Source: Anthoceros angustus (taxonomy: Eukaryota; Streptophyta; Anthocerotopsida; Anthocerotales; Anthocerotaceae). From it: DNA of 64,000 bases. Position numbers and translations under genes: made by a program. The stretch lies in assembly GCA_010909165.1 (NCBI GenBank), contig VJWM01000063.1, positions 124,001 through 188,000 on the forward strand, in the 5' to 3' direction. This document shows, piece by piece, positions 44,664 through 55,286 of the stretch. The first letter of the stretch is position 1. Each line of letters starts with the position of its first letter. A model generated the notes under the pieces. It was not told the origin of the DNA, made no database searches, and saw nothing but the letters and a program-made list of their open reading frames with translations.

Positions 44664-46711
44664 GGTTGCAGGGAGCTGGTGCTCCGGCTGTGCCAGAGGA
44701 GGCTCAGGGAAAAGGGAGTGCTGCCATAGCCCGCCCCATGCCTGTCCCGGATTACGGTCTTCTTTTCCCGCAGATTCCTCGACCAAAGCGAAGGCTTAAC
44801 AGCGTGCTTCTCATGTGTCCTGTTTGGTGACCCGCACGATGAACCTTCGCTCCTAAGCTCACACCATGCCACATACCTACATACATACATACATAGAAAA
44901 TCAATTGATTTTATTCGTCCAAATAATGCTCCATGCATTACACATGGCTCTACTCGAAACCCTAAAAGAAATGCTGAACTGTTTCGGTAAAGCGCGAACC
45001 AGGCCCTCGTTACCTTTTGGGACAGAAAACAGGGCGGCCTTTCAGGAAAGGCAGCCTCGGTGACGCCAGACTTTTAGAAAAGGGCGGCACGTCGGGCCGG
45101 CCTGTTGGTACAGGCAGGCAAGCCGAGGCCTTTTAGCACAGGCATCGGATCAGGAGGGCTCCATGTTCTTGCTGAGGAGTGGGGAATGGATGATTGACAG
45201 ATAGTTTTCCGCTCTGGGTCTCACTGGAGGAAACCAGCGTGCCCTAATTCTGTAGGACTTCAAGAGCCAGATCACAGTTCATATCTGTGGTGTCGAAGAA
45301 ATAGGGACTTCCAAATCCCAGATCACAGTTCGTATCAGTGATGTCTAAGAAACAGGGACTTTTAGATCCCGGATCACTGTTCGTATCTGTGATGTCTAAC
45401 GGCCTTTGAGGGGTGAACACTTATCTCTGAATGAAGGTGGATGAGTCCTCACAAACACATGAGCTAACAGCAGGTGGGCTGTGGTGGTAGGGAAAAACAA
45501 AGTCTCAGAAAGGGGAAGGTGTCTACACCGAAACGTTCTGGAGCTCTTCCTTCTTGGAATGCTTGTTCCCCGCAGGGAGCATTCAAGGGGGGCTGGACTT
45601 GCCTGCTTATTACAGCCATCACAGCTGGAAGGTCACGGGCGACACCTTTCATGTTTTGTCTCCTACAATCCAGCTTCATGTTCATTTCCATGCAGATGGA
45701 AAATAGAAGACAAAACTGAAAGACGGCGGACGCACCCCTGCTTCCACTTAAGTATGATCCTCGATGGCGTTTTCCTGCCAACCACAAGCTTAGGAGAAAG
45801 GGTTGAGGACTTATATTTTCAGAGCTTAGGCACCCATCCACGCACCCATTTCCAGCAACTCTGTCTATGCAAACACCACACCGTCACCTCCGTTAGTGCA
45901 ATCTTTTCCACTGACACTTCTCCTCACCGCTAGTACGAAAGACACCGGCAGCACCATCCACCGAACAAAACAACAAACCAGCAGTGGTCGATCCCAAATC
46001 CTGAACCACAGACCACAACCGGAAGTGCTGCCCAGACCACCCCAAGATGACAACCAGAACCGGGCCTGTCGAGCACAGTGTCCCTAGCCAACACCTAGCA
46101 CGTCGGATCTTCTTCCCTGATCAACGTTCCATTGTGGACCAGTAGAAGACCCAGCTCCTTGCACCGAGCACATGGCACACTTGAAGCATCAGGCAAGTAG
46201 TCTGCCCGGTGGTTAACCACAGCAAAGATTAGTTTCTCCCGAGCTTCCTAATCTCAATTGCAGGAAATAGGTTACCACGTGCTCGCCATTGTGGGCATCC
46301 AACCAGTTCGTCGTCCTGCCAGAAGATGTTGTCCGAACGTTTTTCCAGCCTTGCACAGATTTACCGGCCTCTATCTGTGTTTTCTGCATCGATATCTCAT
46401 TCGTGGCAGCATAAGAGCCGGCAAGTTTTTCTCAACGAACGTGGAGTTTCTCTCCGGCGTACTCTTTAGTCTAAATGGGATACTGAGCTTCACACTGTGC
46501 CTGCACCCCTGATCTTCCTCTCTGCATCAAATAGGTATGGGTTCCCACCGACACCAGTCTCACTCGTTGGAACTACTGTAGCCCACCCAACTGTGGGACA
46601 GATGGGTGTGCCCACACCTGAAGACGCCACGATTGGTCGTTCTCTCTTTTTGACCAGACTTTAGAATCGAACTTCTAGGAAGCAGCAGAGCAAAACGAAA
46701 GATATCTCCAG
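44664..46711. other. intergenic between diflavin reductase and mannanase
   Basis: No supported gene. It includes the 5' flank of the diflavin reductase, a (ACAT)n stretch near 44878 and the 51-bp repeat array. The 150-codon frame at 45481-45933 (+) has no recognisable domain and no conserved neighbour signal. Confidence 0.4.
45255..45405. repeat. 51-bp tandem repeat, three units
   Basis: GATCAC(A/T)GTTC(A/G)TATC starts at 45270, 45321 and 45372, each followed by a variant of GTGATGTCTAAGAAACAGGGACTT. The array interrupts a longer repeat whose relative at 49180-49390 lacks it. Confidence 0.85.
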
Positions 46712-46927
46712 ATGCTTATTTCAAACGTTTCTCCCGACAAGACTGTGTGTGTAAAAGTTAGTGTCGGGCACACATTCCACCGGACGGTTGTGGACTCGTC
46801 CAGTGAAGGTGCATCGCTTGCCACAGCTCTGCAACAGTGGACATGGGAGGCTCCGTTGGAGCTGCGGGTTGCTGGTGGAAATCAGTGGGATGGCACAGGA
46901 TGTTGTTATGTTGTACCTTTCTTGTAA
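46712..46927 (+). other. possible upstream exon of the mannanase gene
   Basis: An open stretch (MLISNVSPDKTVCVKVSVG, LATALQQWTWEAPLELRV) ends close to candidate donors (GTACCT at about 46915, GTAAGT at 46925). Splicing the first of these to the CAG acceptor at 47067-47069 keeps the frame. It could encode an N-terminal or accessory segment, but I recognise no domain and see no signal peptide. RNA evidence would decide. Confidence 0.25.
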
Positions 46928-47069
46928 GTGCAGGATGATCTACACATTGATCCTATCCGTTCCTACAGTTGAGTCCTAGTAATTGGATTTGGTTCTCTGC
47001 TCTGTAGGAGTTTCTTCAAGTCTGTATGCTGTGCTTGGCCTGCCTATCTGAAGTGTTTGCTGCATACAG

Positions 47070-48008
47070 AGCCTGATGGTGGGTGGGAGTGACTCCTTTA
47101 AGACCCTGGAGTACCTCTACAGCATTCGGGGGACGCAAACAGTTTCCGGGCAACATAACAGAGAGCCAAACTCTGACCCTGACAAATGGACACAATGGAT
47201 CAAGAATACCACAGGCAAGTATCCTGGGCTATGGAGTGGAGACATGTTGTTCGAAGCGTCTGACATAGCTGCCCGCCCAACCATGGTCCAAGAGGCACAG
47301 AAGCAATGGGATGCAGGAAGTCTGGTGCACATCATGTGGCATGCCTGCAATCCCGTCAATGGCTCACCTTGTGACTGGGAAGGAGGTGTGCTCACGACCC
47401 TGACGGATGAGCAGTGGGCTCAGTTGACAACCGATGGCGCTGAGCTAAACCTGAAGTGGAAATCCATGCTGGACGATGTGGCAAAGTATCTCGCACAGTT
47501 GAAAGATGGAGGAGTGGAGGTCCTGTTTCGACCGCTCCACGAGCAAAATCAGGGACAGTTCTGGTGGGCTGGTCGACCAGGAGCTCATGGCTCTAAGAAA
47601 CTCTACCAGATCACCCATGACTACATGACCCAAATCAAGAGACTCACCAACCTGGTCTGGATATGGGATATCCAGGATTTCGGGACTCTGCCCACAGATC
47701 TAGTCAAGTACGATCCTGGGAAAAAGTATTACGACATTGCGGCATTGGACATCTACGAAGGATATGAAACCTGGAAGTATGATAACATGACAGCCTTTGC
47801 AGGAAAGAAGCTGATTGCCATAGGGGAATGTGATGTGCTGCCAGACATACGCAGACTTGTGGCGGAGCCACGGTGGTCATTCTTCATGGCATGGGCTGAG
47901 TTGGTGGAGCAGAGCAACAGCGTTCAAAAGATCCAAGACGTCTATTCAGCAGATAATGTCATAACAAGAGATGAAATGCCAGGCTGGAACCATGGTTCGC
48001 ATGGCTAG
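47070..48008 (+). CDS. glycoside hydrolase family 26 endo-beta-mannanase
   Basis: Retaining endo-1,4-beta-mannanase fold cutting mannan backbones in cell walls. The catalytic domain is whole in one exon (from ATG 47076, 310 aa, or from the acceptor after 47069 if spliced). GH26 landmarks: early SGQHNREPNSD and WSGDMLFEASD; the acid/base Glu in VLFRPLHEQNQGQFWW; the nucleophile Glu in LIAIGECDVLPD; MWHACNP between. No transmembrane segment or signal peptide is in this exon, so a secreted enzyme would need an upstream exon. The family is mostly bacterial and fungal, yet the base composition and flanks look like the host, so any transfer is old. It may alternatively be an intronless retained copy. 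Confidence 0.85.
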   Translation, partial: SLMVGGSDSFKTLEYLYSIRGTQTVSGQHNREPNSDPDKWTQWIKNTTGKYPGLWSGDMLFEASDIAARPTMVQEAQKQWDAGSLVHIMWHACNPVNGSPCDWEGGVLTTLTDEQWAQLTTDGAELNLKWKSMLDDVAKYLAQLKDGGVEVLFRPLHEQNQGQFWWAGRPGAHGSKKLYQITHDYMTQIKRLTNLVWIWDIQDFGTLPTDLVKYDPGKKYYDIAALDIYEGYETWKYDNMTAFAGKKLIAIGECDVLPDIRRLVAEPRWSFFMAWAELVEQSNSVQKIQDVYSADNVITRDEMPGWNHGSHG

Positions 48009-49422
48009 CGAGATGATCCCCGGTTGGGATCATCTAGCTAGCTAGTTACATTATGTAGCTAGTTCCCCGAGCTTTGGTCAGGGAATGCTATGACCATTTG
48101 AGGTCTCTTCTGTTGTAGGAATGCACAGGCACATTCCTTGATGTGGGAATGAAACGCAAGCAGAGATAGAATCATCCCCTTCCATTCTGACCCTCCATCG
48201 CTCCCGTTAGTTGCATGTAGGCTGTTTTTTATGGGTCGAGCCATAAACTCTGGATCTGTGAACTATTGTGAGGGTCTCTCGACTGCCATGAATTCTGTGA
48301 GGTCTCTTCTTTTGTAGTCGCAGGAATGTACACGCCCAAAGAAACAAGAACGCATGCTAGTTGAAGCAAGCGATTCCGATCGAGCACGTTTCAACTAGCG
48401 ATTCTGATCGAGAGCACGTTTCAACCAGCGAATCTGATCGAGCGAGCAGGTTTCACCTGCCGATTTTTCTCGAGTGTGTCGAAGTCCGTTTCTGCTTGTA
48501 GGTATGCGGCATGTGATCCACAAGAGCTACGATCACAAATATTTGAGGCAATGTAGAGCTGGCCCACGTTGCGGCCATTGGATTTGATGAAGCAAAGCTA
48601 AATCGCGAAGCTCGTCTTGAATTTGTCATAGCTGAAGCCTCTCAGACGGGTGGAGTCTGTCAGGATACCTACTCTGGGCATCAAATGGACTCCAACTAAG
48701 CTCTCCAGCGACGCTTTCTTGAAAGAGGAAAGAGGCGTTACGGGCAGGACACGCAGTGCTTTGCATTGCTGAAGCAACGGGACGAGGCATGCGGCATCCA
48801 CACTTCATCCTCACATAACATGCCCTGTGCTGGAAAACCAGCATGTCGCCAGGTGATGGACCTTCACAGGTTTGGGCCTGAAGATTAGCGACCTTATAAT
48901 TAATTCCACAACAGGATCATGCTTCGGACATCCCAAATACAGAGCGGAACATCTGATGCCCATCTGGAATTACATACATAACAAGAATGGTATGGTCTAG
49001 ACTCCCTGTAAGCCCGGTGGATTATAAGGAGAGCAGCATCACGAGCGGCATTCCGGCCTAGATGTGGACAGTGGATGTGATGTAGGTAGCTGGCATGTGC
49101 CCTGCAAATAATTCACATTTCCTCAATGGCAGTTTCCTGGAGACATGCAACGGCATAACAAGGAGAGCTACGGGTGTAGAAATGCGAACAAACCAGGGCC
49201 TTGTAGGAGAGGCATCGGATCAGGAGAGCCCCGGAGCTCCTTACAGTACATTGTTGCTCAAGAGTGATGAATGACTGAACACTTGTCTCTGATGAATCGA
49301 AGGTGGATGAGTCCGCACGCACAGACAGACCTGATCGAACACATAGGTAGTCTCGCCGTGGTGTTGAAAAACGATGTCTCGAAAACGAGAAAGTACCGTC
49401 GCGCTCATGACTGTTGGTGCTC
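48009..49422. other. intergenic between mannanase and RlmN-like gene
   Basis: No gene seen. A GATGATCCCCGG/CCGGTTGGGATCATC-type dyad lies just after the mannanase stop (about 48010-48035). 48366-48475 has three to four imperfect units of about 33 bp (GCGATTCNGATCGAGNGCACG). From about 49180 it carries a copy of a repeat also found at 45120-45500. Confidence 0.5.
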
Positions 49423-51024
49423 TCAGCTGGAACAGAGCTCCTCAATGTCTCCACAGCTTCCAGCCACAGGCCTGGGTTGCTTGGAGATGACGAGCTGGCC
49501 ACAGGCACCTGCAATGTCCTGTCCCATCTCTTGCCGCACTGTTGTGCGCAAGCCGTATTGTTCCCTCACAATCTTCTGGAATCGAGACAGGCTTTCCTCG
49601 CTGCTTCTTTCGTATCCGGCAATGACACTCACGGGGTTGTAGGGAATAAGATTTACAACCTGCATATCAGATACCACACGTCAACTACTTGTAGAGGCGA
49701 GCCTCCCTGTGAGAACACTTACTTCATTCATTCATCTACGGAGGCTCTGAACTCACCACTTTGCGATCCTGCAAGAGAGAGCCAAGCTGATGTGCGTGGA
49801 GCTCAGAGTCGTTAATGCCGGCGATCATTATGTACTCGATCAGCACACTGTTTCCACTGTTGAGATGAAACCAAAAGATTTGTCAGTGTGTGTATCAGTT
49901 TTCAACAGCAGCAGCAGCAGCAACAGATTGTGAGTAGCCATACGTGGCCGTCTGGTAGGAGGCTACAGCCGCCATGAGCTTGTCAAGGGGGTAGGCTCCA
50001 GCCACAGGAATGATTTGCCGACGAAGCTCCTGATTGCCGGCGTGCAGGGACAGAGCCAGGTTCACTCCAGGCAAGTCACTGGCTAGGGACGTGATCCGAG
50101 GAATGACACCGACCTGAACGCATGACAGTAAAAGCTCAATTTGAATCAGCATTAGCAGCAGAAAGCTCCCCGCATCTGATCTGATGCCAAAAAACCACCG
50201 AATATGACTACTGCAACTACTACTACTACTACAAAACCTCACCGTGGATATGGTGATGTGATGTTGAGACAAGCCGAAAGCATCACTCGTAACAGCCTTG
50301 ACAGCTTGCACAACAGCAGCATAGTTGTTCAGAGGCTCCCCCATCCCCTGCAGCAACGCAAGGGCAGCCTCAGCAAGCAAACAAACAAGAAGCAGCTGAA
50401 ACAGAAGCAAAACTTGGACTGAAGAGGAAGCAAGGACACACACACCATGAAGACGATGTTGCGGACAGGAGCAATCCGCGAGGCATGCACAACCTGCTCC
50501 ACAATCTCCCCGGCAGTGAGATTGCCCTTGAACCCCATGGTGCCCGTGGCGCAGAAGGTGCACGCCATCTTGCACCCGACCTGCGACGAGACGCAGAGCG
50601 TGGATCGCAAACCCTTGCCGGCGCGTGTGGCGCGCGGGCCCCCTGCGAACGTCCCGTTCGAGGCATCGTGCCGCATGAGCACAGCCTCCACATCCTGCCC
50701 GCTCTGCAGCGAGATGAGCAGCTTGGTGGTGCTCCCGTCCGCGGAGGTGCGCTGCGAGCGCACCCGAGACGTCAAGCTCTTGAACCGCGACCTCAGCAGC
50801 GGGTACGCCGCCGCCGGCAGGTCCGGCACCTGGTGCGCCTGCCCTACGCCATCTCCATCCTCTCCATCCTCTGCCTTACCATCCCGCTGCCGCAGCTGCT
50901 GCTGCTGCTGCAGAACGTGCTTCCAGATGCGCCGGACGTGAACGGGCTTCACAGCGACGCTGGCAAGCTGCGCCTGCAGCAGCTGCTCGTCGAAAATACT
51001 ATGGCACGCCATGCCAGCCTCCAT
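49423..51024 (-). CDS. RlmN/Cfr-family radical-SAM RNA methyltransferase, 5 exons, 396 aa
   Basis: Radical AdoMet enzyme of the family whose bacterial member RlmN makes 2-methyladenosine in 23S rRNA (A2503) and tRNA; plant members are uncharacterised or organellar. Exons 51024-50446, 50347-50243, 50113-49944, 49856-49757 and 49659-49423 sum to 1,191 nt in phase. Motifs: N-terminal [17 protein letters not shown]; radical-SAM cluster [70 protein letters not shown]. Start at 51024 or 51012 (MACHSIFDE) both fit the family; an upstream in-frame ATG at 51099 is less likely. A (CTG)n run encodes the QQQQQ near residue 40. No clear transit peptide. Confidence 0.92.
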
Positions 51025-51822
51025 CCTCGCCGCTTTCTCCTTCAACTCTAATCTTTCACATATGTAGCTACATCTTTCACATGCTTTTTCCTTCCACACT
51101 CATCCTTCACATATCTACATCTTTGAAATGCTTTAAAGCCCTTCCATAGTAGGCTTCCACATGCTTCCCTTTCAACACTACCTAGTCTTTGCCATGCTTC
51201 TATCTCCAACACTAATTTTTCATCCTTTTCCTAATATTCTTTCTTGATCTTGTACATATTTTTCCTTCAATAGACATATATCTAAGTATATCCATGTGTG
51301 GATATTTTTTAAGGGGAATGTGGACTCTTAAAAAAAACCTGCACAAAAAGGAAGGAAGAGGTTGGAGAAGTCTCATCTACACAAAGGTGTTACAAACATC
51401 CTCCGAGAGGATCTGAGCCTTGAGGGATCGACCGCCACATTATGGCGTTAGGAACATCCTCTGAGAAGATCCTGAGCCTTGAGGGATTGACCGCTGCATT
51501 ATTTTTAAGTATTCACGTAGCTCCAAATAGCTCGATGCCATCATTCAAGGGTACGCCAATTTCCTAAAGACAAAACCTTAAAGTGGCGACCTTCTTTAGG
51601 ATTCAATTTTATTCAGCCATCACCATTGTTAATCTCCTCTTACCCATAGTGATACATTGCATTCCCAAAACAATTGAAACATGCTGCAGTTATCCAGAAA
51701 CAAACCTGAAATCCGACATTTCATCTTACTCGAGAAACAAACCCATTGACCGGCGTTTCTTCTTGCTTCGTCAGTCGTCTCATTCTTCTTCTTCCTTCTG
51801 TTTTTGTTTTTCAACCTTGAAG

Positions 51823-51983
51823 GCTCCACCCGGCCAGCAAATCATCCCACACAGTGCTGCCTGCGACTCCCGTTTGCCACATGCGGCAAGGAAGGAGAAG
51901 GAAAGAGAGACACACCAAGAGCAAGCAAGAAGGACACCAACCAAAAAGGAAAGAAGAACTAATCACACGAATCACGAAGCAAA
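51823..51983 (+). repeat. left arm of an inverted repeat
   Basis: The sequence from CCACCCGGCCAGCAAATCATC to CACGAATCACGAAGCAAA is the reverse complement of 52710-52879 with about 10-15% difference. The arms are separated by about 730 bp. The outer end lies in the RlmN-like gene's upstream region. Confidence 0.85.
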
Positions 51984-52709
51984 AGGAGTTCGTTGTTGTT
52001 TTTCTTCCTTCCATATTTCTTTCCTCGATTTCGCTGCAAACGTCTTATTCTTCATCTTCCTTTTGTTGTTTTCTTTTTCTTTGTTGAAGGTTTCTTTCCT
52101 CTTTCTTGCTGTAACAGCAACTGCGACAGTAGCAGGATATCTACATTTTTCACATTCTTCCTCCTTCAACATTATTTTATAATAGATCTACATTATTGAC
52201 ATGCTTTCTCATTCAACACAATTCTTGCACGTATCTACATCTTCCACATACTTTCTTTTATAAGATTAATGACCTTATCATGACACATATCTACACCCTA
52301 CCTCCTTCATTTCCAATCTTCCCATCAGGTAGCTAGCGTAGGACTAGCGGCTTCTTCGGCATCGGTGGTAGGTAGGCCCCTCATCATCCCTGATCACGAT
52401 ATCATTGGTGCAGTATGTAGTTACAGAAAAGGCATACAAGGGGACTAGGACTTCCCCTTTTACTATTAGCCCTTTTTGGGTTGTTCCTCCTCGAACTTCA
52501 GGGGTAGATGGGATGGGATTTCCCATCTCACCTATTAATAACGTCTACTCTACTTCGTCCTTCATTTCCAATCTTCCCATGAGGTAGCTATTCTTGGAGA
52601 TGCTTCATCCACTATCTAGGTACAGAATTAATCTGCATTGCCCAGTTGGTAATCTGGTGTCACCCGTACCAACAAAACAAATACTTATGTTGCCACCCAC
52701 GTTTGTTCT

Positions 52710-52879
52710 TTGCTTCGTGAATCGTGTGATTAGTTCTTCCTTCCTTTTTGGTTGGTGTCCTTCTTGCTCGCTCTTGGTGTGTCGCTCTTTCCTTCTCCTT
52801 CTCCTTCCTTGCCGTAAGCGGCAAGCGGGAGCCGCAGGCAGCAGCGTGTGGGATGACCTGCCGGCCGGGTGCAGCTCCC
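52710..52879 (-). repeat. right arm of an inverted repeat, at the F-box gene 5' end
   Basis: Reverse-complement partner of 51823-51983, running from TTGCTTCGTGAATCGTGTG to CCGGCCGGGTGCAGCTCCC and ending about 40 bp before the F-box/ankyrin start codon. It probably forms that gene's leader, which means the left arm is an inverted copy of the leader. Confidence 0.85.
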
Positions 52880-52916
52880 GCCCCAGTCCCAGGCCCAGGC
52901 CCAGGCCCGCGCGGCT

Positions 52917-55286
52917 ATGGCTGGCGGCACGGGGACGGGGCTATGGGATCTGCCGCACGCGGTGGCGGGGCTGGTCCTGGGGCGGGTCCAGGATCCCTCG
53001 GACCTGGCGTCCGCGGCCAGCGCGTGCCGCTACCTGAGGGACGCGGCTCCGCCGCGCCCTGCCGCCTGCGCCTTCGCCCCGCAGGCCGCCCCGCAGCAGT
53101 GGACGTGGGCCGTGCTGGCCTGGCTCCGCCGCCTCCTGCCGCACACCCGCGCGCTTGATCTCGCCGGCTGCCCCATCTTCGACCAGGACGTCGCCGACCT
53201 GCTCCGCGACCTCCCCTGCTTGGACTGCCTCCTCCTCGACAACTGCCAGAAGCTGTGAGCCCTCTCTTCCTCCTCCTCCTCCTCCCCTCGTCTGTGTGCT
53301 TTCAGGGCACCTGTGTGACTGACGCCGGATTCCACCATCTTTGCGTCTGTTTGTACGCAGGACATCCGCAGTGGCAGACAAGCTTGCCGACTGCGTCAGC
53401 TCCGGGCCCCGGAGCGTGAGTCTGCAGCGATGCTACAGGCTTGGGCCTACTGCCGCTGGGAATCTCCTGGCGGCAGCTTCAGGCCATGGATCCAGGCTGG
53501 AGTGCGTCCTGCTAAGTCATTTGGATGGACTGAATTTTCCCGCCCGGTCGCAGCAGCAGCATCTCGGTGCGGGTCTGCGGATTCTGGCTCTCCACAATTG
53601 TAGCACCCTCGGTCCTCATGACTTTTCTGCCGTGGTATGGATTTTTTGTTCCCTTGGCTACGTTGGCTTGAGCCATGGATTCTTCCTGCCCTAGCTGTGT
53701 AAGCTTGATTTTTTTTTTCCTACTTGTCTGTGTAGGCCAGGGCATCTCCTTGCTTGGAGATGCTCATGTTAGGGGGCTCTATGCATGGCCTGGGCCTGGC
53801 CAAGGCCGATGAACTTCTTCCAGACAAGGTTGCACTTGTCTCTTCCGTGCTTGCTGCCATTATTGAAGCTCTGCCCAGGCTGCAGGTTCTGGAGATCACC
53901 TTTTTTTCGGCTCTTGTGGCTCAAGCTGTCAGGTGAGCGGGCGAATACTTTGGCAAGCAAGCAAGCTTCTTCGGGCTTTGAGACCTGAGCTATACACTCG
54001 AGTGTATGGATGTAATGAGCTTATATTTTTCTTCAACGGATGGTTGGTGCAGAGGCCAGGTTAGGAAAGGAGTGTTCGTCTGGGATTTTTGTGATCCAAC
54101 ATCTGTCGCGGAGGCTGCTGCAGTGCTAACTAGGTTCAAAATATCTGGTGGCCTTGGGTCGGATGCTGTACAAAGAAGGGACACACACGACATACCGTGT
54201 ACAGAGCGTCGTTGTGATGAGAATGACACGAGTGTGTTGGAGAACGGGATTTTACAACAGACGGAGGAGGATGTTGCACTTGCTCTCCAGGCAGCTGCCA
54301 ATTGCTCAGACACAAGGAGGCGGACTCCTTTGCATGTAGCTGCCTTGTGTGGAAATTGCGACATGATGAGAAACCTCCTCTGCATCGGTGCTTCTGCATC
54401 GGGAAAAAAGGACTTGGGCGGGGCCACTGCATTGTTCTGGGCAGCTGAGTATGGGCATGCTGAAGCTTGTCATATCCTTCTGAAAGCAGGTGCTGAGTTG
54501 TTTGAGAGAAACAGAGGCGGAGAGACTCCCTTGTACATCGCTGCTCTCAAGGGGCATGCTGCCGCGGTTGAAGCCATCGTTGAGCATTGCCGAGAGCATG
54601 GTGTCATTTGGCAAGATGCAAGATTGTACTGTAAGTCTCTGTGTCACAGATCTTTTGTGTCTTATTACGAGAAACCGTGCAAAATGTCCCCTGGCCTACT
54701 GACCGGCTCTCGTTTTTTTCCTTTTGTTGCAAATGTAGGTGATGGCTGGACTCCCCTCCTGGCAGCTGCGGTGGCGGGTCACCAAGAGGAGGGCAGAATC
54801 TTGCTGTCTGCCAAGGGAGATGAGAAGCTTGCATGTCTCCTTCTGGATGCTCAAAATCGATACGGCTTGACTGCCCTGCACATCTCTGCACGGAAGCCGT
54901 CGGTTTGGTTTGTGGAGACCTTGCTGGATGCGGGTGCGTCCTTGGATATTCGGGACAACTCGGGCCACACAGCTCTCGACCTGGCTCTCCAGTTCGGTCA
55001 TCAGGATGTAGCTCAGATCCTGAGGCAGCGGAAAGCTTTTCTGGAGTTGGCCACAAATCCTAGTCCGAGTGGGGCCATCAATCCTAAGCGACGGTTATCT
55101 TGGAAGAAGCAGACACGGCGACATCGCGAAGTTGGAGGAGCAGTGAGGTGGGTGCCTAAAGCGGTTGTCCTGCCGTTGCCTCTGGAGGAAAGAGATGCTT
55201 TTTCTGCATCTAGGACAGGAGCAGCCGACGACACTCAGACAGAAACCAGGTGTCCAGGGGGGATAGGACCAGACAGCCAAACATAG
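52917..55286 (+). CDS. F-box/ankyrin-repeat protein, 5 exons, 644 aa
   Basis: Exons 52917-53254, 53361-53634, 53736-53932, 54053-54630 and 54739-55286 total 1,935 nt in phase. The N-terminus (LWDLPHAVAGLVLGRVQDPS, DLASAASACRYLRDAA) looks like an F-box, the part that docks substrate receptors to SCF ubiquitin ligases. Then comes a leucine-rich segment with LRR-like strings (ALDLAGCPIFDQDVADLL, LRILALHNCSTL). The second half has ankyrin repeats: RTPLHVAALCGN, ATALFWAAEYGHAEACHILL, ETPLYIAALKGHAAAVEAIV, WTPLLAAAVAGH, LTALHISARK and HTALDLALQFGH. The tail is basic. Likely an adaptor for degradation of an unknown target. The F-box call is pattern-based; ankyrin repeats are certain. Confidence 0.82.

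Larger units (their letters stand above)
51025..52916. other. divergent promoter region between RlmN-like and F-box genes
   Basis: The two genes point away from each other, so both promoters lie here. It is pyrimidine-rich with many CTTCC/TTCAACAC strings. Contents: a 52-bp direct repeat (AACATCCTC...GAGCCTTGAGGGAT at about 51397 and 51449), an inverted repeat (51823-51983 with 52710-52879) and another direct repeat (TTCCAATCTTCCCAT at 52313 and 52566). No additional gene seen. Confidence 0.5.

Noticed and set aside
47070-48008. GH26 gene as contamination
   Set aside because: It is embedded in the same contig between spliced plant genes with host-like repeats on both sides. Old transfer remains possible but contamination is not favoured.
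49423-51024. Bacterial contamination, because of the RlmN-like protein
   Set aside because: The gene has four GT-AG introns in phase and lies between other spliced plant genes.
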